A DNA stretch of 64,000 nucleotides from NCBI RefSeq assembly GCF_963662885.1, contig NZ_OY760065.1, positions 568,001-632,000 of the forward strand. The letters are read 5' to 3'. The notes beneath the pieces were generated by a model that saw only the letters and a list, made by a program, of their open reading frames with translations, was not told the DNA's origin and ran no database searches. Every line of letters starts with the position of its first letter. The stretch's first letter is position 1. The DNA is from an uncultured Pseudodesulfovibrio sp. GTDB lineage: Bacteria > Desulfobacterota > Desulfovibrionia > Desulfovibrionales > Desulfovibrionaceae. A program made the translations under genes and the position numbers. Positions 54,138-63,714 of this stretch are shown one piece after another.

Positions 54138-54539
54138 TCAGGCAGCAAAAATATCGGTTTTGATCGCCAAACGTGACGCAGCCGCCAAAAAATCGGCCGG
54201 TGAAACCCCATACTGACGGCAATACTTCTCGATTCTGGCCAGGAGATGGACATGCATGACCATTTCGAACTCCTCAAAGTCGCTCCCGTCCCCTTGAACA
54301 GAGATATTGATGGCCTTTTTCCCCTTACTCTCGGGTTGAGCCAGCAAATCCTTCTTGTTCGAGGGCTCAGGAAGGAGTTCCCCGCCCTGAAGTCGGTCTT
54401 CCACGTACATTGCGAGAGCTTCGTGGGCATTATCCACGGCCTCATCCAGGTCCTCTCCGAAGCTGGTGCATTCCGGGAAATCCGGGAAGGTCACGGCAAA
54501 GCCGTGCTTCTCTTGTTCGAACAGCGCCACATATTGCAT
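54138..54539 (-). CDS. HicB-family antitoxin-like protein without a HicA partner
   Basis: 133 residues. The HicB core FAVTFPDFPECTSFGEDLDEAVDNAHEAL, then ELLPEPS, matches the family; the last 45 residues carry a possible helix-turn-helix (IEKYCRQYGVSPADFLAAASRLA). A HicA toxin normally lies within 50 bases, and none is seen here on either strand. ATG 54539 follows GAGGAGG. It follows mltA on the same strand by 36 bases, so it may be transcribed with it. Possibly an orphan regulator. Confidence 0.75.
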   Translation of the reverse strand: MQYVALFEQEKHGFAVTFPDFPECTSFGEDLDEAVDNAHEALAMYVEDRLQGGELLPEPSNKKDLLAQPESKGKKAINISVQGDGSDFEEFEMVMHVHLLARIEKYCRQYGVSPADFLAAASRLAIKTDIFAA

Positions 54540-54574
54540 TTGTCGCCTCCTCGGCTGATGGATTCGGATAAAAA

Positions 54575-55834
54575 CTATTGCGGGCGGTTTTGCAGGGACG
54601 CGATGACCCGCTTGCTCAGGAGCATGTAGACCTCGGCCCCCTCCTGCAGGTGCCCGGCCAGAGTCTCGGCCTCTTCCCCTGCTCCGCAGAAGAGATCCAT
54701 GCGAGTGCCTTGAATGGCCCCGCCCGTGTCCTGGGCCAGGACCAGGGAGAAGAACGGATCGGCCTTGCCGGTGTCATAGTCCATAAGCGCGGTCTTGAGA
54801 GCCACGACGCTCCCCAACGGGATCATGGACCGGTCCACGGCTACGCTGACGCGCGGGGTCAGAATGGCGTTGATGGACCCGAACGGTCCTTCGTCGGCCA
54901 ATCTGAAGAAAACGTAACTGGGATTTTTGAAGAGGATGTCCTCGGCCACGTCAGGGTTTTCGTTCAGGAACTGACGGATACGCTGCATGCTCATCTCTTC
55001 TTTAGGTATATATCCCTTTTCAATGAGCACCTTGCCGATGGACACATATTGCCTTCCGTTCCTGCCGCCGTAGAGGATGTGCTTGAAGCTCCCGTCGGGC
55101 AGATCCAGCCTGCCGGAGCCCTGGATCTGCAGGAAGAAGACGTCCACCGGGTCGGCGGCCCAGGCGATCTCGTCACCGGTCCCTTCCAATGCACCCAGCC
55201 CATCGATGGCGGCGCGGTCGAAATACGGCTCCACCTGCCCGTCCTCCACGCGGTAGACCAGCTTCTGCCCCGCCCAACGCGGATGGAAGCTGCCCAGATC
55301 CACTATCTGGAGATCATCGGGAACCCCGTAAAGGGGATACTTGAACGTCTCATCCGGGGAGAGCGACGCCTTGAGCCAAGGCTCGTAGTACCCCGTCAGC
55401 AACGTGCCCGGTTCGAGCTTGTACCAGGCGAACCGCTCGGCCAACAATGACGGGTCATGGTCAAGCGAAACGAGCAGGGAGGCGAGCTCGGAAACGGAAT
55501 CACGCAGTTGCCCCCAGGTCAGGCGCAGGCCGGGCTGGTCCACGCAGACAGAGCTCTGGGAGCGGGAGCGGATATAGTGCAGACTGGCCTCGATGCCCGG
55601 GCGCAGATCCGTCCAGGAGCAGAGATTCTGCGGCTTGACAGAGAGGCTTTTTGCAAGCCCCCGTGCAGCGCCCTCCCCCACCGGCACGAAGGTCGGAACC
55701 TCCGGCACCTGCGGAGCGGTCGGCTCGGCCGGGACTTTCGGGGCCGTGCTCGGCACCGATGCCCTGGGGCCGCAACCGGCTGCGAAAAGAAGGATCAGTA
55801 TGGCGAAACAGAACAGGGAATTCCTTACAATCAT
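54575..55834 (-). CDS. mltA: Membrane-bound lytic transglycosylase A
   Basis: 419 residues from ATG 55834; the longer frame to 56095 overlaps the next gene. A lipoprotein signal, FAAGCGP, anchors it to the outer membrane. MltA signature: GTLLTGYYEP, FFLQIQGSGR, NPSYVFFRL, and the 3D domain with catalytic aspartate in LVLAQDTGGAIQGTRMDLF. Its stop-start is ATGA with the AI-2E gene (55831-55834). Cuts peptidoglycan to 1,6-anhydro-muropeptides. Confidence 0.92.
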   Translation of the reverse strand: MIVRNSLFCFAILILLFAAGCGPRASVPSTAPKVPAEPTAPQVPEVPTFVPVGEGAARGLAKSLSVKPQNLCSWTDLRPGIEASLHYIRSRSQSSVCVDQPGLRLTWGQLRDSVSELASLLVSLDHDPSLLAERFAWYKLEPGTLLTGYYEPWLKASLSPDETFKYPLYGVPDDLQIVDLGSFHPRWAGQKLVYRVEDGQVEPYFDRAAIDGLGALEGTGDEIAWAADPVDVFFLQIQGSGRLDLPDGSFKHILYGGRNGRQYVSIGKVLIEKGYIPKEEMSMQRIRQFLNENPDVAEDILFKNPSYVFFRLADEGPFGSINAILTPRVSVAVDRSMIPLGSVVALKTALMDYDTGKADPFFSLVLAQDTGGAIQGTRMDLFCGAGEEAETLAGHLQEGAEVYMLLSKRVIASLQNRPQ

Positions 55835-56940
55835 TGAGCCGCCTCTTCGGGGTCGTCCAGATCGTCGGCGTACTCCTCCAGATAGATGTGCAGCATGACC
55901 ATGACGAAGCTCAGGATCAGCGGGCCGTAGAAAATGCCCAACATGCCGAAGGAGTAGATACCGCCGAGGATGGCGATGAAGATGTAGAAGGTGGAAACGC
56001 GCGAAGCCTCGCGCATGAAGATGGGACGCAGAATGGTGTCGATGCCGACAACGAAGATGCCGCACCAAAGAGCCAGGAAGATGGCCATCTTCCACTGCCC
56101 GGAGATAAACAGGTAGCCCACGGCGGGCACCCAGACCAGGCCGGTGCCCAGCACGGGAATAAGCGAGGAAAGGGCCATCATGCCGCCCCAGAAAAAGGCG
56201 GGAATACCGGCCACGGCCAGCCCGATGCCTCCGGCGAAACCCTGGAGCACGGCCACCAGCAGGCAGCCCATGAGCACGCCCCGGGCAACCCGCTTCAGAC
56301 TGTCGATGATGTAGTCTTCCTGCTTGGGCCTGAGCGGCGAGAGGCGCTTGATGTAAGCGACCATCTTGGTGCCGTCACGCATGAAATAAAACAGGATGAA
56401 GACCATCAAAAGGAAATGCATGACCAGCTTGGCGCCATCCCGGGCAAGGGAAGTGCCGAAGGAGAGCATGTTCTGGGCGAACTCCCTGGAATACTGGAGC
56501 ACGCCTGCCTGAATCTGCATCTCGTCGATACGTAGAAACGGCAACTGTTCGTGGACCATGGACGCATATTTATCCAGCATTTCCAGGCTGAGAAAAGACT
56601 TGTAAGTGCCTTGGGCTATCCATGCGTTCAGGGCCACCAGGGAATCAACGCCCTGGCTTATCAGGGCCATGAACAGAAAGGCCAGAGGAAGGACCAGGGC
56701 AAAGACGATGATCCCCACGGTAAGGGCCGATGCCCAGGTGCGCCGCCCATTACATAACTTCAGAGCCCAGTTGAAAACCGGGGTGAAAAGGACGGCCAGC
56801 ACGGTGGAGAAGATCATGGTGTGCATGAAGGGCTCCACCAGCGAAAACCCCAGGTACAGGGAAAACAGCAGGAGGAGGATCAGGAACACCTTGTAGATGC
56901 CGCCGCTGATCAGAGGGGTCGGTCCGTTGGAATCGCGCAT
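55831..56940 (-). CDS. AI-2E transporter family (PerM-like) membrane protein
   Basis: 369 residues with about eight membrane helices in the UPF0118 pattern: FVLVLPLAFLFMAL near 80, SLKRVARGVLMGCLLVA, and PVLGTGLVWVPAVGYLF. Role is unclear; family names refer to AI-2 export, proton-antiport or permease functions. Start ATG 56940. It precedes mltA and overlaps it by four bases, so the two are one transcript. Confidence 0.85.
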   Translation of the reverse strand: MRDSNGPTPLISGGIYKVFLILLLLFSLYLGFSLVEPFMHTMIFSTVLAVLFTPVFNWALKLCNGRRTWASALTVGIIVFALVLPLAFLFMALISQGVDSLVALNAWIAQGTYKSFLSLEMLDKYASMVHEQLPFLRIDEMQIQAGVLQYSREFAQNMLSFGTSLARDGAKLVMHFLLMVFILFYFMRDGTKMVAYIKRLSPLRPKQEDYIIDSLKRVARGVLMGCLLVAVLQGFAGGIGLAVAGIPAFFWGGMMALSSLIPVLGTGLVWVPAVGYLFISGQWKMAIFLALWCGIFVVGIDTILRPIFMREASRVSTFYIFIAILGGIYSFGMLGIFYGPLILSFVMVMLHIYLEEYADDLDDPEEAAQ

Positions 56941-56979
56941 ACTTGTTCAAGCTCCGTGAAGGGAACAGCAGGACTGGAT

Positions 56980-58545
56980 TTATTCCTTCTTCAGAGTTGA
57001 TTGTATGATTGCGGCGACGGTGTCAACGTCAACCGGCTTGGAAACATAGTCGTCCATGCCTGCGTGCATACAACGCTGTTCGTCCCCCCACATGGCCCGC
57101 GCGGTCAGGGCTACTATGGGCACATCCTTGTCCAGGCAGCATGTTTTTGGATCGCGAATACACCTGGTGGCTTCGATGCCGTCCATCTCGGGCATCTCGA
57201 CATCCATGAGCACGAGATCGAAGGAATCCTTTTTCAGAGCCTCCACGGCCTGAACACCGGTCTCGGCCAGAGTGACCTTACAACCCATCTTTTCCAACAA
57301 CCGGATCAGATAACGCTGATTGACCAGATCATCCTCGGCCACGAGAATCCGGACGCCTTTGAGCGGAGACTCTCCGCTCAGCACAGAAGCGGACGGCGAG
57401 GACGCCTCATAGGGGCTGTAGTCGAGCGGCACGGTCACCGAAAAGACGCTCCCCTTGCCCTCCTCGCTCGAGCAGCGCAGGTTTCCTCCCAGGAATTCAA
57501 CCAGCCTGCCAGCAATGGCCAAGCCCAACCCCAGACCGCCGGTCGAGTGATACAGGTAGTCCTCGCCCTGACGGAAACTCTCGAAAATCTGCTCAAGCTT
57601 ATCGCTGGGGATCCCTACCCCGCTGTCCCGCACCAGTATCTGGACCATGAGCCGGCCTTCGTCCTGCCCGGAGTCATCACTCTTTTCAGCCATGGAAACA
57701 TCGACCAGGACCTGGCCTGACGGAGTGAATTTGACCGCGTTGGCGATAAGATTGCCGGCCACCTGTCGCAGCTTGGCGGGATCGCCGCGAACCCAGGCGG
57801 GAATGGCCGGGTCCATGGAGTATTCGAGGCTCACCCCTTTGGCCGCAGCCGCACGTCGATGTTGCGACAGAATGCCCGTGACCATATCTTCCAGTCGGAA
57901 ATCCATGACACGCGCGGTCAGGGAGCTGGTTTCCAGTTTCGAGTAATCGATGATCTGATTGAGCACGGACAACAGCCCCATGGAGGATTCCTTGATGAGT
58001 CGGACGTTCTCCCGGTACGGCTCTTCAAGGTCGGACATAAGCAGCAACTCGGTCATGCCGAGAACGCCGGTCATGGGCGTGCGCAGCTCGTGACTCACGG
58101 TCGCCAGAAACGACGCCTTGGCCCGGCTGGCGGCCTCGGCGGCCTGCTTTGCCTTGCGCAGTTCCCGCTCCATCTGGTGCTTGTACAGCCCGACCTCGAT
58201 GGCCGAACGAAGTTCGATATGGTCCACGGGTTTGACCAGATACCCATACGGCCCGGTCACCTTTGCCCATTGCAAAGTCTGCTCGTCCACCACCACGGTG
58301 AGATATATGACGGGAATGTCGAATCGGGTGCGCATCTCGCCTGCGGCCTCGAGGCCGTCCATCTCGCCTTCGAGCATAATGTCCATGAGCACGATGTCCG
58401 GGGCCAACTTGTCGGCCATGACAAGGGCCTCTTCGCCGCTCCCGGTCATACCGATCACGCCGTATCCTGCCCGCTCAAGGGCCAGCTTGATGTCGAGTTG
58501 CGCAACAGCGTTGTCTTCAACGACCAATATCTTGGTGGTGGGCAT
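56980..58545 (-). CDS. Hybrid sensor histidine kinase (REC-HisKA-HATPase-REC)
   Basis: 521 residues. N-terminal receiver with D55 in IVLMDIML; coiled-coil about 115-140; HisKA with H152 in SHELRTP; HATPase with NLIANAVKFT, DSGVGIP and GGLGLGLAI; C-terminal receiver with D448 in LVLMDVEMPEMDG. There is no membrane segment or sensory domain, so the input is presumably phosphoryl transfer to the first receiver. Cytoplasmic signalling protein. ATG 58545 follows a GGGAG stretch. The next minus-strand gene is 40 bases later. Confidence 0.92.
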   Translation of the reverse strand: MPTTKILVVEDNAVAQLDIKLALERAGYGVIGMTGSGEEALVMADKLAPDIVLMDIMLEGEMDGLEAAGEMRTRFDIPVIYLTVVVDEQTLQWAKVTGPYGYLVKPVDHIELRSAIEVGLYKHQMERELRKAKQAAEAASRAKASFLATVSHELRTPMTGVLGMTELLLMSDLEEPYRENVRLIKESSMGLLSVLNQIIDYSKLETSSLTARVMDFRLEDMVTGILSQHRRAAAAKGVSLEYSMDPAIPAWVRGDPAKLRQVAGNLIANAVKFTPSGQVLVDVSMAEKSDDSGQDEGRLMVQILVRDSGVGIPSDKLEQIFESFRQGEDYLYHSTGGLGLGLAIAGRLVEFLGGNLRCSSEEGKGSVFSVTVPLDYSPYEASSPSASVLSGESPLKGVRILVAEDDLVNQRYLIRLLEKMGCKVTLAETGVQAVEALKKDSFDLVLMDVEMPEMDGIEATRCIRDPKTCCLDKDVPIVALTARAMWGDEQRCMHAGMDDYVSKPVDVDTVAAIIQSTLKKE

Positions 58546-58963
58546 GCATTTCTCCCTTAAGGGGCTGCTGTATGGTCATTTTTGTCCCCTTCTCGTACCA
58601 TAATGCAGACCATACCATATAAAAATGATAAATTTAATTTCCTTGGCAACTTCTTCCATTTTTTCTGAAAGGCAGAACAGACAACTCGTTATCGGGAGTT
58701 TTTCATGCAGGATAGCGACATTTGTTCTGAAATCGAACAACAACACAATATTATATTCTGTTTAAAACAAAAATCGCGCAATCAGCCACACCGGAAGACT
58801 CTCTTGAAATTTCCATGCATTGAGGCTATGAGATACTGTCGTTCTGTGAACAAAATCGTTCTATACGGAAACGATGGAGAGGAACCTCTGCCCCGGGGAC
58901 GTGTACCCGGACGGAATCGGGGCAACGGATATCAACCAACCTAATGTTTCATTGGAGGAAAGG
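58546..58963. other. AT-rich intergenic stretch between kinase and amino-acid transporter
   Basis: 418 bases with lower GC than the rest of the window. It should hold promoters for the divergent kinase (minus) and amino-acid transporter (plus). A 79-codon frame at 58705-58944 has GGGAG before its ATG, but no known family; I treat it as probably not a gene. No RNA gene or repeat recognised. Confidence 0.5.
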
Positions 58964-59788
58964 ATGAAACGCATCATTACTCTTGTGGCCGTGCTGTCTC
59001 TGCTGATGTGCGCCGCCATGTCTGCTCAGGCCGCTGACATCGAACTCGCCAAAAAATCCACCCTGGAGCAGATCGTCCAGAGCGGCACCCTGCGTGTGGG
59101 TCTCGAAGCCGGCTACATGCCCTTCGAAATGACCGACAAAAAGGGCAACGTCGTCGGTTTCGACGTCGACATGGTCAGGGAAATGGCCAAGGCCATGGGC
59201 GTGAAGCTCGAGATCGTCAACACCGCCTGGGACGGCATCATCCCCGGCCTGCTCTCCGGCAAGTATGACATCATCGCCTCCGGCATGACCATCAACCAGG
59301 AGCGCAACCTGAAGGTCAACTTCGCCTCCCCCTACATCATCGTCGGCCAGACCGCGCTGATCTCCAAGAAGTCCGCTGACAAGATCAAGTCCTGGAAAGA
59401 TCTGAACCAGCCGGGCATCGTCATCACCTCCAAGCTGGGCACCACCGGTGAACAGGCCGCCAAGCGCCTCTTCCCGAAGGCCACCTACAAGTCTTTCGAG
59501 ATGGAAGACCAGGCCATGCTGGAGACCATGAACGGCAAGTCCGACGCCACCGTCTACGACCTGCCCATGACCTCCATCTTCTACACTCAGCACGGCAAGG
59601 ATGCGGGCATGAAGTTCCTGGACGAGCCCTTCACCTACGAGCCGCTGGGCTGGGCCATCAACAAGGGTGACCCCGATTTCCTGAACTGGCTGAACAACTT
59701 CATCGTTCAGATCAAGAACGACGGCCGTTACGAGCGGATCTACAACAAGTGGTTCGGTTCCAACGACTGGTATCAGAACATCCAGTAA
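58964..59788 (+). CDS. Periplasmic polar amino-acid-binding protein
   Basis: 274 residues from ATG 58964, preceded by GGAGGAAAGG; the frame is open to 58874. A signal peptide ends near MSAQA|ADIE. LRVGLEAGYMPFEM, GFDVDMVREMAKAMGVKLEIV, YDIIASGMTINQERNLKVNFASPY are the family 3 solute-binding motifs, with ATVYDLP and GWAIN later. Binds an amino acid for the permease and ATPase that follow. A hairpin after it (59806-59828) should leave it in excess over the membrane parts. Confidence 0.94.
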   Translation: MKRIITLVAVLSLLMCAAMSAQAADIELAKKSTLEQIVQSGTLRVGLEAGYMPFEMTDKKGNVVGFDVDMVREMAKAMGVKLEIVNTAWDGIIPGLLSGKYDIIASGMTINQERNLKVNFASPYIIVGQTALISKKSADKIKSWKDLNQPGIVITSKLGTTGEQAAKRLFPKATYKSFEMEDQAMLETMNGKSDATVYDLPMTSIFYTQHGKDAGMKFLDEPFTYEPLGWAINKGDPDFLNWLNNFIVQIKNDGRYERIYNKWFGSNDWYQNIQ

Positions 59789-59805
59789 TCGCCGATTTAT
59801 TGAAC

Positions 59806-59834
59806 GGGGGCCGCACTATGCGGCCCCCGGCCTT
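59806..59834 (+). terminator. Partial terminator between binding protein and permease
   Basis: GGGGGCCGC-ACTAT-GCGGCCCCC (59806-59828), followed by GGCCTTTT. Its T-run is short, typical of an mRNA-stabilising or attenuating hairpin within a transport operon. Confidence 0.65.
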
Positions 59835-59863
59835 TTCCGCGCACCTATCTCATCGAGCATACA

Positions 59864-60874
59864 ATGAACGAAACCGCGAAGGTCGAGTCCAAAAAGGACA
59901 TCGACAAGAATTTGATTTGGAAAGTGGCGTATGCGGTCGCTCTCATCGCGGTGTGCCTGGGCTTTTACTGGGCCACCACGCAGACCGACTACATATGGCG
60001 CTGGAATCGTATACCTAGATATTTTTACTACATCGACACCGTTAACGTGACCGCCGAAATGGAAGGCGACGTGACTTCCATCACCAAGAAGGGTGATGAT
60101 TCCGTGGTTATCGTCTCCGACGGCACCGACTCGGAATACTACACCGTTCCCGGCTCCCAAATAGAAGTGAGCGAGGGACAGACCGTTTTCATGGGCGACA
60201 CCATCGGCACCTATTCCGAAGGCAAGATGGGAATGCTCGTGAAAGGAACGATCATCACCGTCGAAGTCAGCATCGTGGCGATCTTCTTCGGTATCCTCAT
60301 CGGCCTTTTCACAGGCCTGTCGAGGATATCGACCAATCCGTTCCTCAAGATGTCGGCCATCACCTATATTGAAATCATCCGAGGCACCCCGCTGCTGGTC
60401 CAGATCATGATCTGGTACTTCGTGCTCGGCACCATCATCAACAACCTGCTGAGCAAGGCGGGGCTGTTCCAGGTGCCGGAACTGTGGTTCGGTATCGCCT
60501 CTCTGGCCATCTTCGCCGGTGCATACGTGGCTGAAATCGTCCGCGCGGGCATCCAGTCCATCCACAAGGGACAGATGGAAGCGGCGCGTTCGCTCGGCAT
60601 GACCAAGGTCAAGGCCATGCGCAAGATCATCCTGCCTCAGGCGTTCAAGCGCATCCTGCCGCCTCTGGCCGGCCAGTTCATCAGCCTGATCAAGGACTCC
60701 TCCCTGCTGGGCGTCATCGCCATCCGCGAGCTGACCAAGGCCACCCGCGAGGCGGTCACCACCAGCCTGATGCCCTATGAACTGTGGTTCGTGTGCGGTG
60801 TGCTCTACCTGATCATCACCTTCACTCTGTCCATGTTCGTCCAGTACCTTGAAAGAAGGACAGCGGAGGCCTAG
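59864..60874 (+). CDS. Amino-acid ABC permease with a periplasmic beta-rich insert
   Basis: 336 residues; ATG 59864 lacks a strong ribosome site. Helix 1 is about 18-40. Residues 43-120 are not membrane: YIWRWNRIPRYFYYIDTVNV, then TAEMEGDVTSITKKG, DDSVVIVSDG and SEGQTVFMGDTIG, which look like a beta-barrel/lipoyl-like fold outside the membrane. The transport core follows at about 124-336 with the EAA motif EAARSLGMTKVKAMRKIILPQ. HisM/GlnP relatives of about 220 residues lack this insert. Second gene of the operon. Confidence 0.9.
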   Translation: MNETAKVESKKDIDKNLIWKVAYAVALIAVCLGFYWATTQTDYIWRWNRIPRYFYYIDTVNVTAEMEGDVTSITKKGDDSVVIVSDGTDSEYYTVPGSQIEVSEGQTVFMGDTIGTYSEGKMGMLVKGTIITVEVSIVAIFFGILIGLFTGLSRISTNPFLKMSAITYIEIIRGTPLLVQIMIWYFVLGTIINNLLSKAGLFQVPELWFGIASLAIFAGAYVAEIVRAGIQSIHKGQMEAARSLGMTKVKAMRKIILPQAFKRILPPLAGQFISLIKDSSLLGVIAIRELTKATREAVTTSLMPYELWFVCGVLYLIITFTLSMFVQYLERRTAEA

Positions 60875-60876
60875 CC

Positions 60877-61608
<732 letters not shown>

Positions 61609-61619
61609 AGCTTCAATTG

Positions 61620-61650
61620 AGGGGCCCGGACTACAACCCCGGGCCCCTTT
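61620..61650 (+). terminator. Terminator of the amino-acid transporter operon
   Basis: AGGGGCCCGG/CCGGGCCCCT, 10-bp stem (61620-61629, 61639-61648), then TTT. Confidence 0.8.
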
Positions 61651-61751
61651 CGCTTGCTTTTTGGTTTAATCTTGACACGCTCCCGCTAGCCTCGATATAG
61701 AATCGCTCCGTCACAAATTTTCTATCCCAAACGGTCAACATTGGAGATTTC

Positions 61752-62432
61752 ATGGATCAGCAATACGAGTTGGAACCAACCAAAATGTCGCTGGATGATA
61801 TCTCCGAACATGGCAGGGTCGAACTTGGCATCGGGACAAGCTACACCTGGAGAAAAGATCCCCGGCATGTATTGTTTGCCCTGGCGCGTTACAAGTTCTG
61901 CGCTAAAATGCTGTCCGGTAAAAAACATGTCCTGGAGGCTGGGTGCGGTGATGGCACCGGTATGCCTATCCTGATGCAAGAGATCGAGGCTTATTACGGT
62001 GTTGATCTAGAGCAGGTATTCATCACCGATTGCCAAGCGCAGTACCGCGACTGGCCCAACGTCCGTTTCCAAAAGATGGACTTGACGAAAGACAAACCCG
62101 AAGGGACATTCGACTGCTGCATCTCGCTTGATGTCATTGAACACATTCCCCTCGCAGGTGAAAACGAATACATCAAGGCTCTGCACGAGAACCTGACCCC
62201 CGACGGTGTCTGCATTGTCGGCACCCCCAATATCACCTCGGATCAGTTTGCCAGTGAGTCAAGCAGGGCCGGGCACATCAACCTTAAAAGCCACATCACA
62301 CTCAAAGCGGCTCTAGTTCCCTACTTTGAGAACATCTTTCTCTTCTCCATGAATGATGAAGTAGTGCACACGGGATACGCTCCCATGGCCCACTACCTCT
62401 TCGCTGTTTGCGCTGGAAAAAAGAATCGCTAA
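61752..62432 (+). CDS. SAM-dependent methyltransferase
   Basis: 226 residues. Motif [16 protein letters not shown]; then [18 protein letters not shown]; motif [29 protein letters not shown] is motif post-III. Type 11/23 class. Acceptor unknown. Its ribosome site GGAG is just before ATG. Placed with the TIGR04372 glycosyltransferase, which suggests modification of a surface glycan or lipid. Confidence 0.85.
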
Positions 62433-62455
62433 ACCAAAACGAGTAACAGCCATCC

Positions 62456-63646
62456 ATGTTCAAAGCCCAAAGAGACTATCGAATAAACTTACGCAAGTAC
62501 CGTCTGTTCTATTGGCCCTTGTTACTGCCTGTGGCCTTATTGATCGCTCTTTTCAACAAGATTTCTCCGGTTCCGTTCAAAATCTATCCCATCAGAGTTG
62601 AACGCGTCGGTCAAATGGCCGCAAACCAGGAAGAGTACTTGTGTAGGCTGGATATGGGGCTGTACCCCAAAGAATTTCGTATATTTGTCTACCGGGACAA
62701 ACCGAGCAATGGGGTTTTGCTGGACATACTCAAGCAGGCGATGCCGATCAATAACCTTTTTTTGCCGCTCTTTGACATCTGCCACAAACTAGGTGGGATG
62801 GGCGTTACCTCCATGGCAATCAATGATCTTCATGGAGATGACGAATCTCACTTTACAGATGTGACCAAACAGCACTTCTTTCTCAGTGATGAACAACTTA
62901 AGCAGGCAAGAAAGGAATATCAGGCACTCGGGCTCGACCCTGACAAACCGTTCATTCCCATTCTTGGGCGGGATCCGGCCTATCTGGACTCCATTGGGGA
63001 GCCTACATTTGATGACAACAAGCGGAATGTGGATATCAACACCTACGTCAAGGCAATAGAGTACATGGCGGAACGATTCACTGTGTTGCGAATAGGCAGC
63101 GTGGTGAAAATGCCCCTCAAATGCTCCCACCCCAATGTTTTCGACTACAGCTTCTCCGGTAAGCGCTCAGAGCTGCTCGACATTTATTTTACCTATAAAT
63201 GCCACTTTTTCATGAGTTGCGGGACCGGACTCGATGCCCTGTCCTCCTGGTGCTTCAGACTTCCTGTGCTTCTTGTGAACTTTATTCCTCCAAGCCTTAC
63301 TTCCAACCTGCGCAAAAATTCGGTCGTCATTCTCAAAAAATACTGGTTGGACAAGGAAAACCGCTACCTCACCCTCAGCGAACTCTTTGAGAACGGCATG
63401 GGCTATGTCTACGATGGCGCCACTCTTCGAGAGAATGGTATTACTGTCCACGACAACACGCCGGAAGAAATCCTGGAAGCCTGCAAGGAAATGATTGCCA
63501 GACTTGATGGCACGTGGGTTGAAACACCGGAAGATGTGGAGATGCAGGAACAGTTCTGGAATACCTACACCAAATATAAGGATGTGAAGCACTCCGTTAA
63601 GGTCGGAACGGTTTTTCTGCGCGAGAATCCTTACTATAGAAGTTGA
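62456..63646 (+). CDS. TIGR04372-family glycosyltransferase
   Basis: 396 residues. DYRINLRKYRLFYWP at the N-terminus has a hydrophobic helix; MGLYPKEF, GRDPAYLDS, DINTYVKAIEYMAERFTVLRIGS and MSCGTGLDALSSW fit TIGR04372, a GT-B-like family seen in surface polysaccharide loci. The nearby methyltransferase and SPASM protein suggest a glycan or modification cluster that continues off the edge. Start ATG 62456; ribosome site weak. Confidence 0.8.
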   Translation: MFKAQRDYRINLRKYRLFYWPLLLPVALLIALFNKISPVPFKIYPIRVERVGQMAANQEEYLCRLDMGLYPKEFRIFVYRDKPSNGVLLDILKQAMPINNLFLPLFDICHKLGGMGVTSMAINDLHGDDESHFTDVTKQHFFLSDEQLKQARKEYQALGLDPDKPFIPILGRDPAYLDSIGEPTFDDNKRNVDINTYVKAIEYMAERFTVLRIGSVVKMPLKCSHPNVFDYSFSGKRSELLDIYFTYKCHFFMSCGTGLDALSSWCFRLPVLLVNFIPPSLTSNLRKNSVVILKKYWLDKENRYLTLSELFENGMGYVYDGATLRENGITVHDNTPEEILEACKEMIARLDGTWVETPEDVEMQEQFWNTYTKYKDVKHSVKVGTVFLRENPYYRS

Positions 63647-63662
63647 ACCACAGATACAGAAT

Positions 63663-63698
63663 AAAAAAAGGGGGGCATTGAGCCCCCCTTTTTTTTGC
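63663..63698. terminator. Bidirectional rho-independent terminator
   Basis: AAAAAAAGGGGGGC-ATTGA-GCCCCCCTTTTTTT (63663-63696). It separates the TIGR04372 gene from the convergent SPASM gene. Confidence 0.9.
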
Positions 63699-63714
63699 TA
63701 TATTTCCCCTACAG

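Noticed and set aside
58705..58944. A 79-codon plus-strand frame with GGGAG before ATG
   Set aside because: It lies in AT-rich intergenic DNA and ends in a Gly/Arg-rich tail that is not protein-like; it may be chance, though a small peptide cannot be ruled out.
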